From a virus, in IMG/VR virus record IMGVR_UViG_3300030085_005461, positions 1-21,885 of that record: a DNA stretch of 21,885 bases. The stretch is one strand, 5' to 3'. Positions within the stretch are counted from its first letter, which is position 1, and every line of letters starts with the position of its first letter. The position numbers and the translations under genes were made by a program. Shown here piece by piece: positions 14,567-21,757 of the stretch. Under the pieces are notes generated by a model. It had not been told where the DNA came from, did not search any database, and worked only from the letters and a program-made list of their open reading frames with translations.

Positions 14567-15360
14567 TAATTAATTCCTCTAGAATTGCCTCCTCTTGAAC
14601 TATTATTACTGGGTCTTGAGCTATTATTATAACTCGGGCTAGGGCTATAAGAAGGTTTAGAATAGTTATTAGAAGGTCTTGAATAATTGTTAGAAGGTTT
14701 ATAATTATTATTATTACTAGGTTTATAATTATTATTACTAGGTCTGTAATTATTATTAGGTTTTATTCTAATGTTATTACTATTACTATTAGGTTTATAT
14801 ATATTATTATTATTGTTTGGTTTATAGTTATTAATAAGATTATTTATTGCATTATTATTAACAGGTCTATTGCTTACATTTTCAATCCTATTTACCATTA
14901 TTCTATTGGATATATTTCTATTATTAAATGTTAAACTACCCCTTCTACTTGCATTATAAACAACATTATAACTAGGATTATTAAAAGGTCCTTGATACCA
15001 ATTATTATATGGTCTCCAAGGTCTTAAGTACCAATCCCAATAATTCCAAGGTCTGTAGTAATATGAATAGTAAGGATAATGATATGAATAGTAATTACCA
15101 AAACCATAATAAAAATCAAAATCCATCCAAAGTGGTCTATAACCCCAATAACCATAATTATGACCCCAATAAAATCTAGGTCTCAAAGGCCTAAAATCTA
15201 ATGTAATAGTATTAAATTCTAAACTTGTAAATAAATTGACAGAGTCTTTTTTTATTTCATCTAAGTAAATTACTTCGGTTTTAACAGGCTGATAAGTAGA
15301 TAATTGATAAGAACCACAACTAGTAAGAAGTAGTATTAATAATGAATATATTAACTTCAT
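14566..15360 (-). CDS. Tyr/Trp-rich outer-membrane-type lipoprotein with Asn/Pro/Ser repeats
   Basis: The 264-residue protein has a lipoprotein signal peptide (MKLIYSLLILLLTSC, Cys 15 followed by Gly-Ser). Residues about 55-125 are extremely rich in Tyr, Trp and Pro (YYGFGNYYSYHYPYYSYYYR, PWNYWDWYLRPWRPYNNWYQ). Residues about 165-264 are low-complexity Asn/Pro/Ser/Lys with KPSNNNNY-like units. Such a protein would be lipid-anchored in the host envelope, and after synthesis could alter the cell surface, for example superinfection exclusion or lysis. That role is inference. It lies inside a cluster of head genes, overlapping nothing, one base after the 15361-16254 gene. The lipobox and composition are clear; function is unknown. 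Confidence 0.75.
   Translation of the reverse strand: MKLIYSLLILLLTSCGSYQLSTYQPVKTEVIYLDEIKKDSVNLFTSLEFNTITLDFRPLRPRFYWGHNYGYWGYRPLWMDFDFYYGFGNYYSYHYPYYSYYYRPWNYWDWYLRPWRPYNNWYQGPFNNPSYNVVYNASRRGSLTFNNRNISNRIMVNRIENVSNRPVNNNAINNLINNYKPNNNNNIYKPNSNSNNIRIKPNNNYRPSNNNYKPSNNNNYKPSNNYSRPSNNYSKPSYSPSPSYNNSSRPSNNSSRGGNSRGIN
14605..14830 (-). repeat. Low-complexity tandem repeats in lipoprotein gene
   Basis: Imperfect repeats encode units like NNNYKPSN, NNYSRPSN and NNYSKPS across about 75 codons. The DNA is a run of short AT-rich units, prone to slippage and length change. Confidence 0.75.
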
Positions 15361-16254
15361 CTATTTCTTCTTTTTAAATTCGGATTTCTTTGTATTTTTT
15401 ACAAACTGTTTACCTTTTTTACTACCACGTACTTTTTTAGCTACGGTAGCTTTTCTTTGAGCTTTAGTAAGTGATTGAGCTTTTTTTCTAGGCAAACATC
15501 TAGTAGTTGGTTTACCTTTTTTCATTGTTCCACAAGGGCCAGCTATGTTACCTGATGTATTAATTCTTACCCAATCTTCTTTTTTAAACCAATCACGTAG
15601 TGATTCTAAAACAGCTAATTTATAAGCTGAACCAAATGGTGCTGATTTGCCCTTATGTTTTTTCTGTGCTTCGGGATCTATATTTTCTTTCATAGGGCTA
15701 AGATAGTCACTAATTTTTTTCATAGCTTCTTCGGCTGATATATTTCCTCCCATCCAGTTATTATGGACATAATACATAACATCTTCTACATCAAAATTAC
15801 TACCTACATTAATTCCAACATTTATAGCTTTTTCTACATCTTCATTATAGTCACTTAAACTAATTGATTCATTCATTTGGCTTCTTAAAAGTGATTTCCA
15901 GGTAAGCATTACTTCAGCTACTCCTCCTATAAATTTACGATTGTTTAATTCATTTTTAAATTTACCAAATAATGCTCTTAAATCCTCTCTAAATTCAGCT
16001 ACTGCTCCTGTTGGGTTGAATGGTTCTGAATCTGGAGTGGGTTCTGGTGGGTTTTTTAGGAAACCGCTATAACGGGTAACTTCATTTACAGATCTCATAT
16101 CATATAATTCAGCTAATTGATCTGCTAAATCATCTAGTACTTTATCAGATGGAATTTCTAATACATTCATTGCAAATTCCTCTCTACCTATACTTTTAGC
16201 TAAAGTAGTTAACCTTTCTCTACTTGAGGGTCCTATTCTTTCGTTTAATGCCAT
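15361..16254 (-). CDS. Head-block protein with basic GPCGT/RCLP tail
   Basis: The 297-residue protein starts MALNERIGPSSRERLTTLAK, with LNE at residues 3-5. The body is helical (residues 15-190), including a GNISAEEAMKKISDYL segment. The last 80 residues form a strongly basic module: DWFKKEDWVRINTSGNIAGP, then CGTMKKGKPTTRCLPRKKAQ, then Lys/Arg-rich sequence ending in KKKK. Cys 241 and 253 may pair or bind metal. This module resembles tails I have seen in other phage and viral proteins, but I do not assign a family. The gene joins the 16254-16925 gene by TAATG. I infer a packaged DNA-associated protein. Confidence 0.65.
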   Translation of the reverse strand: MALNERIGPSSRERLTTLAKSIGREEFAMNVLEIPSDKVLDDLADQLAELYDMRSVNEVTRYSGFLKNPPEPTPDSEPFNPTGAVAEFREDLRALFGKFKNELNNRKFIGGVAEVMLTWKSLLRSQMNESISLSDYNEDVEKAINVGINVGSNFDVEDVMYYVHNNWMGGNISAEEAMKKISDYLSPMKENIDPEAQKKHKGKSAPFGSAYKLAVLESLRDWFKKEDWVRINTSGNIAGPCGTMKKGKPTTRCLPRKKAQSLTKAQRKATVAKKVRGSKKGKQFVKNTKKSEFKKKK

Positions 16255-16925
16255 TATTTTTTCTTTTTCTTTTTCTTACCACTCATTTGACCTTTACAAA
16301 CCTTTACAGCACGACCAGATAAATAGGCGGATGATTTTTCACCAGCAGCCATTCTACGTTTACGGTAAGCTTCACCTTTAGGACAAAGTTTTTCATTTAA
16401 TTGCTTACCTAAAGCTTTTATTTCATATAATTCAGCTTTAATCTCTTCATTAGTAAATTCAGGATTATTTTCTTTAATAAAACGAAGTGTTTCTTTAATA
16501 CTTTCATTTCTTCCTCTAAAAATAGAATCAGAATTAACTATACGAACAACTTCTCCTCTATCTTCATCATCAACAGCAAATACTTCATAACCTCTATATT
16601 GTTGACCCTGGTATTTTCTTCCAAAATTCATTAAATCTTGTTGTGAACCTCTTACGTCAATTCTATCAAACACTTTTTCTCTAACAATAAATTTTAATTT
16701 TGGAAATTTACGAGATAATTTATCAGCTAAATCTTCTAAAAATTCCTGGTTTTCTCCAACTACATTTTTATCAGATTCTAATTCAGCACCCATTCTAGGA
16801 TCATCGCCTCCTCGTGTAATATTAAAAGAAGACCCTTCATCATCTTTATTAATATTTTGGTCTATATCTAGTTCTCCTAAATATCTTTTTTTATTCCATT
16901 CGTATAAATTAAAATTATCTTCCAT
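16254..16925 (-). CDS. Head-block protein with basic Cys/poly-Lys tail
   Basis: The 223-residue protein begins MEDNFNLYEWNKKRYLGE, a variant of the shared leader ending at Leu-Gly-Glu (18). The middle is alpha/beta (FPKLKFIVREKVFDRIDVRG, YRGYEVFAVDDEDRGEVVRI). A site-like QLNE before K at residue 178 precedes a basic module, LCPKGEAYRKRRMAAGEKSS and AYLSGRAVKVCKGQ (Cys 181 and 210), ending in seven Lys. The A-rich Lys codons run directly into the TAATG start of the next gene and may help ribosomes load there. The gene starts after its own AT-rich motif. Function is unknown; DNA-associated packaging is inferred. Confidence 0.65.
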   Translation of the reverse strand: MEDNFNLYEWNKKRYLGELDIDQNINKDDEGSSFNITRGGDDPRMGAELESDKNVVGENQEFLEDLADKLSRKFPKLKFIVREKVFDRIDVRGSQQDLMNFGRKYQGQQYRGYEVFAVDDEDRGEVVRIVNSDSIFRGRNESIKETLRFIKENNPEFTNEEIKAELYEIKALGKQLNEKLCPKGEAYRKRRMAAGEKSSAYLSGRAVKVCKGQMSGKKKKKKK

Positions 16926-16933
16926 AAGTGATT

Positions 16934-16946
16934 TTATTATAAATAT
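16934..16946 (-). promoter_or_regulatory. AT-rich promoter-like motif upstream of 16925 gene
   Basis: The minus strand reads ATATTTATAATAA, starting in the stop codon of the 16946 gene and ending 8 bases before the ATG at 16925. It is identical to the 1537, 4547 and 10291 copies over 13 bases. Confidence 0.5.
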
Positions 16947-17527
16947 TAATCTTCTTTTGACTTATAACTTTTTAAATACTTAACTACATTTTCAGTATAT
17001 TCATTTACTTTATCCTCATTTAAATTACCAACCCAATTTTCAACTTCTCCATTTTCTGATATAAATGATTTATTACTTTCAGTTAATTTTTCTTTTACAT
17101 ATTGTTTAAATTCTTCTATTCTTTTATCAATAATTAAATCATTAATATTATCATAATGTTCCTTATACTTTCCTTCATTTTTTAGTTTATCTTCGTATTT
17201 AGCAAAGCAATTAAGACAAAATCTGTGAATATTATAATAAGGTTTATCAGCCCTATTCATTAATTTTTTACATTTAGGGCATAATAAAGGAACTAAGTGT
17301 AATTTTTTAGCTTTATCTAATTTAGTAATATTTTGTTTGATACCATCTTTTATAGTCCAAGTGCGACCATCGCTTTCCCAAACATCCCCTTCTTTATAAT
17401 GCTTATCAGGGCTAGAAAAACCAACACTAGAACGTGTTTTTTCTCCGTATTTACCCTTAACTAAATTTCTAAGACGTTCTACATCTTGTTTTTGAAATTC
17501 TTTTTTTAAAACTGTATCCTTGCTCAT
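16946..17527 (-). CDS. Zinc-ribbon protein, unknown function
   Basis: The 193-residue protein has a central module: KEGDVWESDGRTWTIKDGIK (residues about 45-64), then LCPKCKKLM and HRFCLNCFAKYEDKL (Cys 83, 86, 104, 107), forming a CxxC...CxxC zinc ribbon. A Lys/Glu-rich helical C-terminal half follows. It lacks an N-terminal LxE leader; MSKDTVLKKEFQKQDVERLR is plain helix. Its start overlaps the stop of the 1127-residue gene by 4 bases (ATGA). The pattern looks like a family found in other T4-like phages, but I cannot name its function. It may bind nucleic acid or a head protein. Confidence 0.7.
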   Translation of the reverse strand: MSKDTVLKKEFQKQDVERLRNLVKGKYGEKTRSSVGFSSPDKHYKEGDVWESDGRTWTIKDGIKQNITKLDKAKKLHLVPLLCPKCKKLMNRADKPYYNIHRFCLNCFAKYEDKLKNEGKYKEHYDNINDLIIDKRIEEFKQYVKEKLTESNKSFISENGEVENWVGNLNEDKVNEYTENVVKYLKSYKSKED

Positions 17528-20500
17528 AAACCTAATTTTTTAAGATCATTGATGACTTGTTCGGCTGAAGTATATACAATTCCAGTTCCTCCTTTAGCTT
17601 CCCATCTACTAACTGTATCAGCTCTATCATCAATTAATATATCATTTTTTGTTAATTCGGATTTAACTTCGTGTTTTTCTTTAGCTTTTTTAAAATTAAT
17701 ACGAGGTTTACCTCCAAGTAAATCACTATGATTTCTTACCCAAAGTATTTTACCTAAATAAGATTGTTTTTTAACTGATGGAGCTGTTAATAATTCATAA
17801 TTATATTTTTTTACATAATCCACTAATTTTTTAGCACCAGGCATTTCTGGGATGCCTACCCAAAAGCTAACTTTATGGTCCTCATCTATAAAATCCCAAA
17901 ATTTATTTTTACCATATTTTTCTTCAAATTGTCTTGGTTGCATACCAGACAAATCCTCAAAACGTTTATCAAAATTAGCTATAACTCCATCCATATCTAG
18001 ATAAACTTTATATTCGCTTTCTTGTTCTTCTAAACCCCTAGCTAATTCCCTAGCATAAGCATTTAAACCAAAAGGATCCTTATTTTTGCTTTCAAATAAA
18101 GGTACATTTATTTTAGGTGCTCTTTCTCTCCATAAATTTTTAATATCTTCTCTATCTTTAGGTGATAATTTAAGTTTAAACTCTAAATAGTCATCAATAA
18201 CTTTACCTAAAGGTTGCCTTGATTTTTTAGCTTTTAAATATAATCCTTCTAAATTAGCATCTATTTCCTTTTCTAATTTATAATAATCAGGAGTACCTAA
18301 TTTTTTTCTCCAAATTTTCCACCAAGGTTTTTTACCTGATTCTAATTCTTTTCTTTTATCCTGATCTGATTTCATTTCTTTACCTGCCTTAACATTAGGC
18401 CCCGCTTGCATTAGATGTGAGATTTCATGTCGAATTATATTTCTTAAATCCATAGATATTTCTTCCCACTTTTTAGGTAATTCTGTACCATTTATTATAA
18501 ATTTAAGTTCTACCTCAGGTACAAATGGTTTAGCAACACCACTATCTTTATATTTAGCATTATTATCAAAAATAGCTTGAGCTTTATAAGTAAAATCTAA
18601 GAATGGGTAATCTAATTCTTTACCTGGGCCAACTTCTACTTCAAAATAACCTTTTCTTTGTTTATCTTGAAAATCACCTTTCCATGCATTTAAAGTAAAT
18701 CCAGCTAATTTAGTTACTAAACTATCATATTTACCCTCAGTTAATAATTCTTTTAATTCTTGTTTATTTAAAGAATCTGTCCAACTTCTAAATAAAATAT
18801 TACCTGTTTCATATGCTTCTCTTTCTAATTGTTCTAAATAATCATCCTCATTTACATCAGTAGTGTTTACATTATGTAACCTATTTTCATTATTTTGATG
18901 AACGTGTACTAATTCATGAGCATAAGATCTTAAAATATCTTTGGGATGTCTTCCATAAGTAAATAAAACTATATCATTGGTATCGGGAACATAATAGGCT
19001 GTTTTACCAAATACATCCATACCATTTTCAATAGCATCATGTACCATTTGAACTTTAGGTAATGGAGTTAAAGCCATCTCATTATCCATAAAATATTTAG
19101 TTAAAGATGCAATATAAGGTTTAAAGTTATAATTACTAGAATCTATTTGTTCATTTAAGTTTTTCTTAGATTTTCTAACCATACCCCATTTAGGTAATTT
19201 TTTGCCCTTATACTCACCATCCATTTGAAAATTTCTAACAGTATATTTTTTACCATCTTTATCTTCTAAAGATAATTTATATCTGTTAACACCTTCTCTA
19301 CTATTTTTTATAACTTTTAATTGTTTAGATTTTTCTAATTTTTTACCACCTAAAGGAAAACCTTTGGGTGCTCTTAAAACATCACCGGGCATTACTTGTC
19401 CTGAATAGTTAGATAAATCTATACCAATTTCAGTTAAATCTCTATAACTAGTACCTGATGGGAAAGATTGCATTTTTCTTTTAGCTGCTTCTTTAGTTTT
19501 ATATGGACCAAATTCTTGTCTTATACCAGGTGAAAATGGATTATCTTGCATAAAATAAAATTTACCATCTTTTTTATAAATGGATCTATATCTATAGCCC
19601 GATTTTCCAAAACCTTTTTTCCCTTCTTGAAAATGACCTACACTTTTATAAGTTATAGGTTTATCAAAACTATCCTTTCTTCTTGTAGCTTGTCTTTCAA
19701 ATTCAGCTCTAGTAAGTTGTTTATCTGCTAATCTTCTTTTTATTTCTTCTGCTGATAGAAATTTATATAGCAATCCTCTTTTTCTCTGGGAGCTTAAATC
19801 TCTTAAAAGTCGTAGTGTATATTCATATTCATTTCTTTCTTCATTCCATTTAACTTCAACAACTTCAACCGGGAAGTCTCTTTGTTCTTTATAACCTCTA
19901 TATGTTAATACTTTACCTTCTAAAAATTCAGGTGGTACAGGACCAGCTACTGTAACTCTATTTTTCCAAATACTAATTGGTTTTGATTCTTTAAGTTTTT
20001 TCAAACGTTGAGTTTTTTTCTTAGATGCCTCTTTACGTTTTTTAATATATTCAAATCCTGATCTTAATTTCTTTTTCTTAGCTGGGTCTTTAGTTCTACC
20101 TAAAGCTGCTCTTACTCTTTGATGAATTAAATTAATAATCTGAGATTGTCTAGCATGTGATTTAGCTTTAAATGATTTTTTATTTAAAGTATCTACTATA
20201 TCTTGCCTAGTACTAAATTTAATACCAACTGTATCTTTTGGATCTTCGTCTGTGTAGAGTCTACGTCCTGATCCTTTAGGTTTTTTACCAGTACCTTTTT
20301 TAGGATCCTTTTTCTTTTTTCTACCTTCTGTTACTTTATCAGATATCATTTGATATACTTGGTCTACTTCTTCATCTTTTAACTCATCAGGTAAATATGG
20401 TATTAATTTTTCTTTACTTATTTTACCTGCTTGTCTAGCAGCAGTACCAGATGAACCTCCCTTAGTAATTATAGTTCTTAATTCTAAGTTAGGATAATTA

Positions 20501-20907
20501 TCTAATTTTGTAGTTCTAGCAGCTATATCTTTAAAATCATCTTCATTACCTTCTCTCGCACCTAAAATAAATAAAACATCCTCATCAGGATTATTTTTAG
20601 CGTAATCATAAGTAGCTTTTATTGGAGGTACACTACTATATTTTATATTAATATTAGCTGATACTGGAAGGTATTGTTTGTAAATATCCCATATTTGAAT
20701 AGATTCTTCAGGAGTAACACCATCTCTTTCTTTACCTCCTATATTAATAACAAATTCATCTATATTAGGGTTTTCTTCTATAGCCTGTTTTACAACCTTA
20801 AAATGGCCTTTTGTTGGTGGTTTAAAACCTCCTCCATATACTGCTACTACCTTCTTTTTTTCCTGTTCAGGTAACAAATCCTTAATTAATTCATATACTA
20901 AACTCAT
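17524..20907 (-). CDS. 1127-residue multi-enzyme polyprotein (NTase, two HExxH, HAD nucleotidase)
   Basis: Domains in order. Residues 15-194: cytidylyltransferase-like fold (VVAVYGGGFKPPTKGH, TKGH at 32-35 as the (H/T)xGH motif; SSGTAAR at 152-158), like NMN or phosphopantetheine adenylyltransferases. 195-307: basic helical part (HARQSQIINLIHQRVRAALG). 308-586: beta-rich unknown. 587-724: HELVH at 664-668 with a later Glu in EREAYE, a zinc-protease pattern. 725-939: HEISH at 827-831 with KEIDANLE downstream, a second such pattern. 962-1127: HAD-type 5'(3')-deoxyribonucleotidase (DMDGVIANFD at 971, LLTAPS, LIDDRADT). Site-like motifs LPE|Q (14), VTE|G (194), LKE|S (307), LNE|Q (586), LLTE|G (724), LFE|S (939) and LEE|Q (961) fall at these boundaries. 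I infer a head-packaged polyprotein cut by the prohead protease. Domain calls are firm except the proteases' activity; the processing is inference. Confidence 0.85.
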   Translation of the reverse strand: MSLVYELIKDLLPEQEKKKVVAVYGGGFKPPTKGHFKVVKQAIEENPNIDEFVINIGGKERDGVTPEESIQIWDIYKQYLPVSANINIKYSSVPPIKATYDYAKNNPDEDVLFILGAREGNEDDFKDIAARTTKLDNYPNLELRTIITKGGSSGTAARQAGKISKEKLIPYLPDELKDEEVDQVYQMISDKVTEGRKKKKDPKKGTGKKPKGSGRRLYTDEDPKDTVGIKFSTRQDIVDTLNKKSFKAKSHARQSQIINLIHQRVRAALGRTKDPAKKKKLRSGFEYIKKRKEASKKKTQRLKKLKESKPISIWKNRVTVAGPVPPEFLEGKVLTYRGYKEQRDFPVEVVEVKWNEERNEYEYTLRLLRDLSSQRKRGLLYKFLSAEEIKRRLADKQLTRAEFERQATRRKDSFDKPITYKSVGHFQEGKKGFGKSGYRYRSIYKKDGKFYFMQDNPFSPGIRQEFGPYKTKEAAKRKMQSFPSGTSYRDLTEIGIDLSNYSGQVMPGDVLRAPKGFPLGGKKLEKSKQLKVIKNSREGVNRYKLSLEDKDGKKYTVRNFQMDGEYKGKKLPKWGMVRKSKKNLNEQIDSSNYNFKPYIASLTKYFMDNEMALTPLPKVQMVHDAIENGMDVFGKTAYYVPDTNDIVLFTYGRHPKDILRSYAHELVHVHQNNENRLHNVNTTDVNEDDYLEQLEREAYETGNILFRSWTDSLNKQELKELLTEGKYDSLVTKLAGFTLNAWKGDFQDKQRKGYFEVEVGPGKELDYPFLDFTYKAQAIFDNNAKYKDSGVAKPFVPEVELKFIINGTELPKKWEEISMDLRNIIRHEISHLMQAGPNVKAGKEMKSDQDKRKELESGKKPWWKIWRKKLGTPDYYKLEKEIDANLEGLYLKAKKSRQPLGKVIDDYLEFKLKLSPKDREDIKNLWRERAPKINVPLFESKNKDPFGLNAYARELARGLEEQESEYKVYLDMDGVIANFDKRFEDLSGMQPRQFEEKYGKNKFWDFIDEDHKVSFWVGIPEMPGAKKLVDYVKKYNYELLTAPSVKKQSYLGKILWVRNHSDLLGGKPRINFKKAKEKHEVKSELTKNDILIDDRADTVSRWEAKGGTGIVYTSAEQVINDLKKLGL

Positions 20908-21704
20908 GAATTTAAAAATTGTTTTATTTTAGATTGTGCTTCTTCTTTGGATACAGAATTATCTATTATTTCTTTTGCTCCGTCATCACTTAGTAAAGCT
21001 TGGATTTGAGCATTAGTTTCAGCCTTTTGTTTTTTTCTTTTTTCTATTTGAGCAGGAGTTTTAGGTTTAGTTCCTGTAGGTTTAAATGGGTCAAGATATT
21101 TTTTAATAATATCAGCTATATTTTTTAATTTTTCATCTTGTAATGTATTTGCTACAGATACAAAATTATTACCAAACATTTGTTTATATGTTTCAAAATT
21201 TTTAGTTACTGATAACCAAGTGCTCATTACAATAGCGGGTGCTAAACTTCTATCTTCACCACCTGATTTTTCAAATCTATCTTGGTTTTGTTTTAATGAA
21301 CGTTCTAAATCAGTATAAACATAAAGCATAAACACATCATATCCAGCTTCCTCTAATTCATTTTTTAATATTTCTGTTTGTTTAACTGATGCTGCAGTTC
21401 CATCTAAAATAAATGATTCTTTACCTTGAATTGTAGCTGCAACTTTACCTTTGAACTCTTTATTTGCAGCAGCCATAGCTTTTGCAGATTGGCTTCTTTC
21501 TTCAGGAGTTGCATTTTTTAAATCAAGTGATACATTTGCTTTTTTAAGTAAATCAATATAAGTATTATCTACATTAAGGACTTTAAGATTACCTAAATCT
21601 AATCCACTTAAGACAAATCCTTTACCAGCACCAGGAGCACCAGCTAAAATAATAGCTTTAGGACCATTTAGTTGTTCAATTAAAAGATTATAGAGATTGA
21701 CCAT
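20904..21704 (-). CDS. Zeta-toxin-like P-loop kinase with LIE|Q leader
   Basis: The 266-residue protein starts MVNLYNLLIE followed by Gln, a short leader ending in a Leu-Ile-Glu site at residue 10. The P-loop domain follows at once: AIILAGAPGAGKGF (Gly 22 to Gly 29), a DNTYIDLLKK acidic segment, ESFILDGTAASVKQTEIL and YDVFMLYVYTDLERSLKQNQ. This is the layout of zeta-toxin/chloramphenicol phosphotransferase-like kinases, some of which phosphorylate UDP-sugars. No antitoxin gene is next to it. A Lys-rich linker (residues about 212-232) leads to a helical C-terminal end. The leader suggests the kinase is packaged in the head and delivered to the cell with the DNA. The fold is clear; substrate and delivery are inferred. 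It overlaps the 1127-residue gene by 4 bases. Confidence 0.8.
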   Translation of the reverse strand: MVNLYNLLIEQLNGPKAIILAGAPGAGKGFVLSGLDLGNLKVLNVDNTYIDLLKKANVSLDLKNATPEERSQSAKAMAAANKEFKGKVAATIQGKESFILDGTAASVKQTEILKNELEEAGYDVFMLYVYTDLERSLKQNQDRFEKSGGEDRSLAPAIVMSTWLSVTKNFETYKQMFGNNFVSVANTLQDEKLKNIADIIKKYLDPFKPTGTKPKTPAQIEKRKKQKAETNAQIQALLSDDGAKEIIDNSVSKEEAQSKIKQFLNS

Positions 21705-21707
21705 ATG

Positions 21708-21720
21708 TTATAAATATACG
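21708..21720 (-). promoter_or_regulatory. Promoter-like motif upstream of zeta-like kinase
   Basis: The minus strand reads CGTATATTTATAA only 3 bases before the ATG at 21704. If the TATATTTA part were a -7 box, transcription would begin at about the ATG, giving a leaderless mRNA. Confidence 0.45.
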
Positions 21721-21757
21721 AAAAGAATCCTGGAAATCCTAATTTTTACATAGATAT

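Noticed and set aside
20904-21704. Zeta/epsilon toxin-antitoxin pair
   Set aside because: No small antitoxin gene is adjacent, and the leader and context point to a packaged kinase.
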